DNA of 64,000 nucleotides from Paraburkholderia largidicola (GTDB lineage Bacteria > Pseudomonadota > Gammaproteobacteria > Burkholderiales > Burkholderiaceae): positions 1,798,001 through 1,862,000 of the forward strand of contig NZ_AP023175.1 of assembly GCF_013426895.1 (NCBI RefSeq), given 5' to 3'. Shown one piece after another: positions 63,101 through 64,000 of this stretch. The notes beneath the pieces are model-generated. The model was not told where the DNA came from. It saw only the letters and a list, made by a program, of their open reading frames with translations, and searched no databases. Position numbers and translations under genes: made by a program. How positions within the stretch are numbered: position 1 is the stretch's first letter; every line of letters begins with the position of its first letter.

Positions 63101-63745
63101 GAAGCCGCTGATCGACAGGCTGAACAGCAGGAAGACGCCCACCAGAACGGATGTGACGCTGCGTGCGTCGCTGGAGCGCTGTTGACGCAGTGCTTCTTCG
63201 ACAGAAAGAAACTGCCCGAAAAGCCGCCGCGTTTCGTCGAACTCGATTTTGCCGCGACCGCTCTTCACCTGATCGGTGTAGTCGAGGTTACGCCGGCGCA
63301 GATCGATCATCTCCTGCGCGAACTGGTCCCAGCGCAGCTGCACGCCGCGAATGCGCTTGAGCTGTTCGACCTGGGAAGGATTGTCGGAGACCAGTTGCAT
63401 CAGCGTGTTGATCTCGGTTTCGAAGCGCGGCTGGCCCAGCTGATACGGCGCGAGGAAAGTTTCGTCGCCCGTAATCAGGAAGCCGCGCAATGCGGACTCG
63501 CGGTCGACGGCGAGCCGCAGCATTTCATTGGCGTTGCCGATCACGCGCTCCGAATGCTCGACCCAGCTCATCGTATTGACGAGATAGGCGATCAGCGCGA
63601 CGAACAGCGCCATCGTGACGACGCCGAGCGCGAGCGGTAGCGCGATATTGCGGCGAATGATGCGGCGAAAACTGATCTGATCGACAGCGGCGATGGCGGT
63701 CATTTTTTCTGCGCGGCCGCTCGGCTCGTGTGATGGATTCGGCAT
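60197..63745 (-). CDS. CHASE3-GAF hybrid histidine kinase with three receivers
   Basis: 1182 residues, inner membrane. Order: TM about 33-57, CHASE3 periplasmic domain about 58-195, TM about 196-218, GAF about 265-405, coiled coil about 405-500 (LNEELQVQQEELRVSNEGLE), HisKA with His511 (ANMSHELRTPLNSS), HATPase about 630-740 (NLLSNALKFTE; GSGLGLSISREF), then receivers at about 790-910 (Asp in VLLDVGLPD), 915-1035 (CVVTDLALPD) and 1060-1180 (LVLMDIMMPEMDG). First gene of the operon with cheR, cheB and a receiver-kinase. Start may be 63745 or ATG 63703. Confidence 0.94.
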   Translation of the reverse strand: MPNPSHEPSGRAEKMTAIAAVDQISFRRIIRRNIALPLALGVVTMALFVALIAYLVNTMSWVEHSERVIGNANEMLRLAVDRESALRGFLITGDETFLAPYQLGQPRFETEINTLMQLVSDNPSQVEQLKRIRGVQLRWDQFAQEMIDLRRRNLDYTDQVKSGRGKIEFDETRRLFGQFLSVEEALRQQRSSDARSVTSVLVGVFLLFSLSISGFIAYRGRRDLVNLSESYDGVLARQAEHTEVLQQQVWLRSGQRLLAEKIVGQSSSPLVGRAILDFLAEYLDVSVAAMYVRDRATSSLKRIATYGFSQESEQATRTFREAESLIGQAAVSRRTLVLHDVPDDYVKVVSGTGMSPPRNLVVLPIENDGIVNGVVELGFMRNIAPRDHEFLQLIANSMGDSIEAALYRERLQDALAETQQLNEELQVQQEELRVSNEGLEERGRALVESQSRLEAQQAELEQTNVQLEDYAKRLERQKSDLLEAQDELAANAARLEQSSRYKSEFLANMSHELRTPLNSSLILARLLQENRTGNLTEEQVRYAETIHASNSDLLVLINDILDLSKVEAGQISIDSETVPVDSMLQSLREMFEPMAAAKHLQFSVERAPGVPETFVTDGQRVTQILRNLLSNALKFTEHGEVALTVGAGDADTLRFDVRDTGIGIAADKLELIFEAFQQADGSTSRHYGGSGLGLSISREFARLLGGRVSVASEPGKGSVFTLWLPLQGPADAQARATQVTEPLTLPVRSKPAPPPVANAASASVSVARPALLQTGNAQPTIGDDRDNRRHENRLILAIEDDLVFAEILRDLTHELEFDFVHATDATTGLTLVRDMQPTAVLLDVGLPDRSGLTVLEWLKNDPATRHIPIHIVSATDHAEKALHLGAVGYTIKPTARTTLEAAIRRLESRLQQRMKRVLVIEDDAAMRASIHALLQSDTTEIVAVATLAGALEQLSTTLFDCVVTDLALPDGTGYDLLEQLAADVTHQAMPVIVYTGRMLSGDEEHRLRRYSKSIIIKGAKSPERLLDEVTLFLHSVESSLAPEQQRMLRTVRQRDNQFEGRTILLAEDDVRNIFALSHVLEPLGAKLDIARNGREALEALNTGREVDLVLMDIMMPEMDGLTAIAHIRRDPRFAHLPIVALTAKAMAQDRMRCLEAGADDYISKPIDVDKLISLCRVWLRQR

Positions 63746-64000
63746 TTTTGACTGGAAAAAGCGTTGGCGTCTTTAGTTGTAGCCGGAATGTGCGACTGCA
63801 CGGCTATGCCCCCGTCGCAGCGATGCAATTCGTTGTGTGGACAAGCGCTGGAAAGTATCACATAGCGTCGGGCGTTCGTGGAATACGACGCACAAACGGC
63901 GATGGCCGAACAGAAAGTGACGCTTAGGGAGGACTGGCGGGAAGGGTCATACAGCGACTATCGACACTGCGAAAAGCGGTACGGCCGTACGCAGACAACG
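63746..64000. other. Upstream region of the hybrid kinase operon
   Basis: Contains the promoter of the leftward signalling operon. No gene, iteron-like or parS-like site was recognised up to the window end. Confidence 0.4.

Noticed and set aside
1..64000. CRISPR array, tRNA, rRNA or insertion sequence
   Set aside because: No regularly spaced identical repeats with spacers, no cloverleaf-like sequence and no transposase were recognised. The iteron and parS repeats are not CRISPR-like in spacing or size.

Overview
The window reads as the origin-proximal part of a secondary replicon (second chromosome, chromid or megaplasmid) of a Burkholderiaceae bacterium, most likely Paraburkholderia, Caballeronia or Burkholderia. 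Reasons seen in the sequence: high GC, strong codon bias toward G/C, a plasmid-type parA-parB / Rep / iteron / KfrA block at the left end instead of dnaA-dnaN, and families typical of this group (Xre-cupin regulators, YceI with cytochrome b561, a probable hopanoid methylase, SYLF lipoprotein). The genus is inference; no rRNA or tRNA gene is visible.

Layout. 0-7.1 kb is replication and partition: the 3' end of parA, parB with a parS-like palindrome over its ribosome binding site, a leftward Rep_3-type initiator, a 1.4 kb origin with about 20 same-orientation iterons (the last five a 22-bp tandem array), an AT-rich stretch, a KfrA-like coiled-coil protein ending in a zinc ribbon, and a tyrosine-recombinase homologue without its catalytic tyrosine. 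7.1-20 kb holds a small gene behind a LexA box, an Xre-cupin regulator divergent from kbl-tdh (threonine catabolism), a YceI lipoprotein, TetR, LysR, an oxidoreductase, a hybrid kinase, and a GGDEF gene with an internal deletion. 20-34 kb holds an SDR, a probable HpnR radical-SAM methylase, a cupin, a sugar-efflux MFS protein, LD-carboxypeptidase plus ankyrin protein, Xre-cupin plus GNAT, penicillin acylase, MazG-like pyrophosphohydrolase, and a cytochrome b561-yceI-yceI operon. 34-49 kb holds purine-related binding protein and deaminase, SBP56 with a membrane protein, an aromatic monooxygenase cluster with an HpaR-like regulator, and an amino-acid binding protein plus AstE-like hydrolase. 49-64 kb holds a triple parS-like cluster, SDR/GlxA regulator pair, outer-membrane proteins, motAB, a Fic protein with operator repeats, and a leftward signalling operon (hybrid kinase, CheR, CheB, response-regulator kinase).

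The most interesting signal is not a gene. The origin iteron (read as GGTGAGNNTTTNCGGG) recurs at 13 intergenic sites from 5.9 to 45.9 kb. Nine match this consensus perfectly, more than in the origin itself (3 of 20), and 12 of 13 point the opposite way to the origin copies. This suggests a replicon-wide set of initiator-binding sites (titration, handcuffing, replication timing or an oriented-DNA function). Five parS-like sites (0.2, 7.1 and three at 48.9-49.1 kb) form a second dispersed system. All coordinates and motifs were read by eye; family names are from recalled family knowledge, without database searches.
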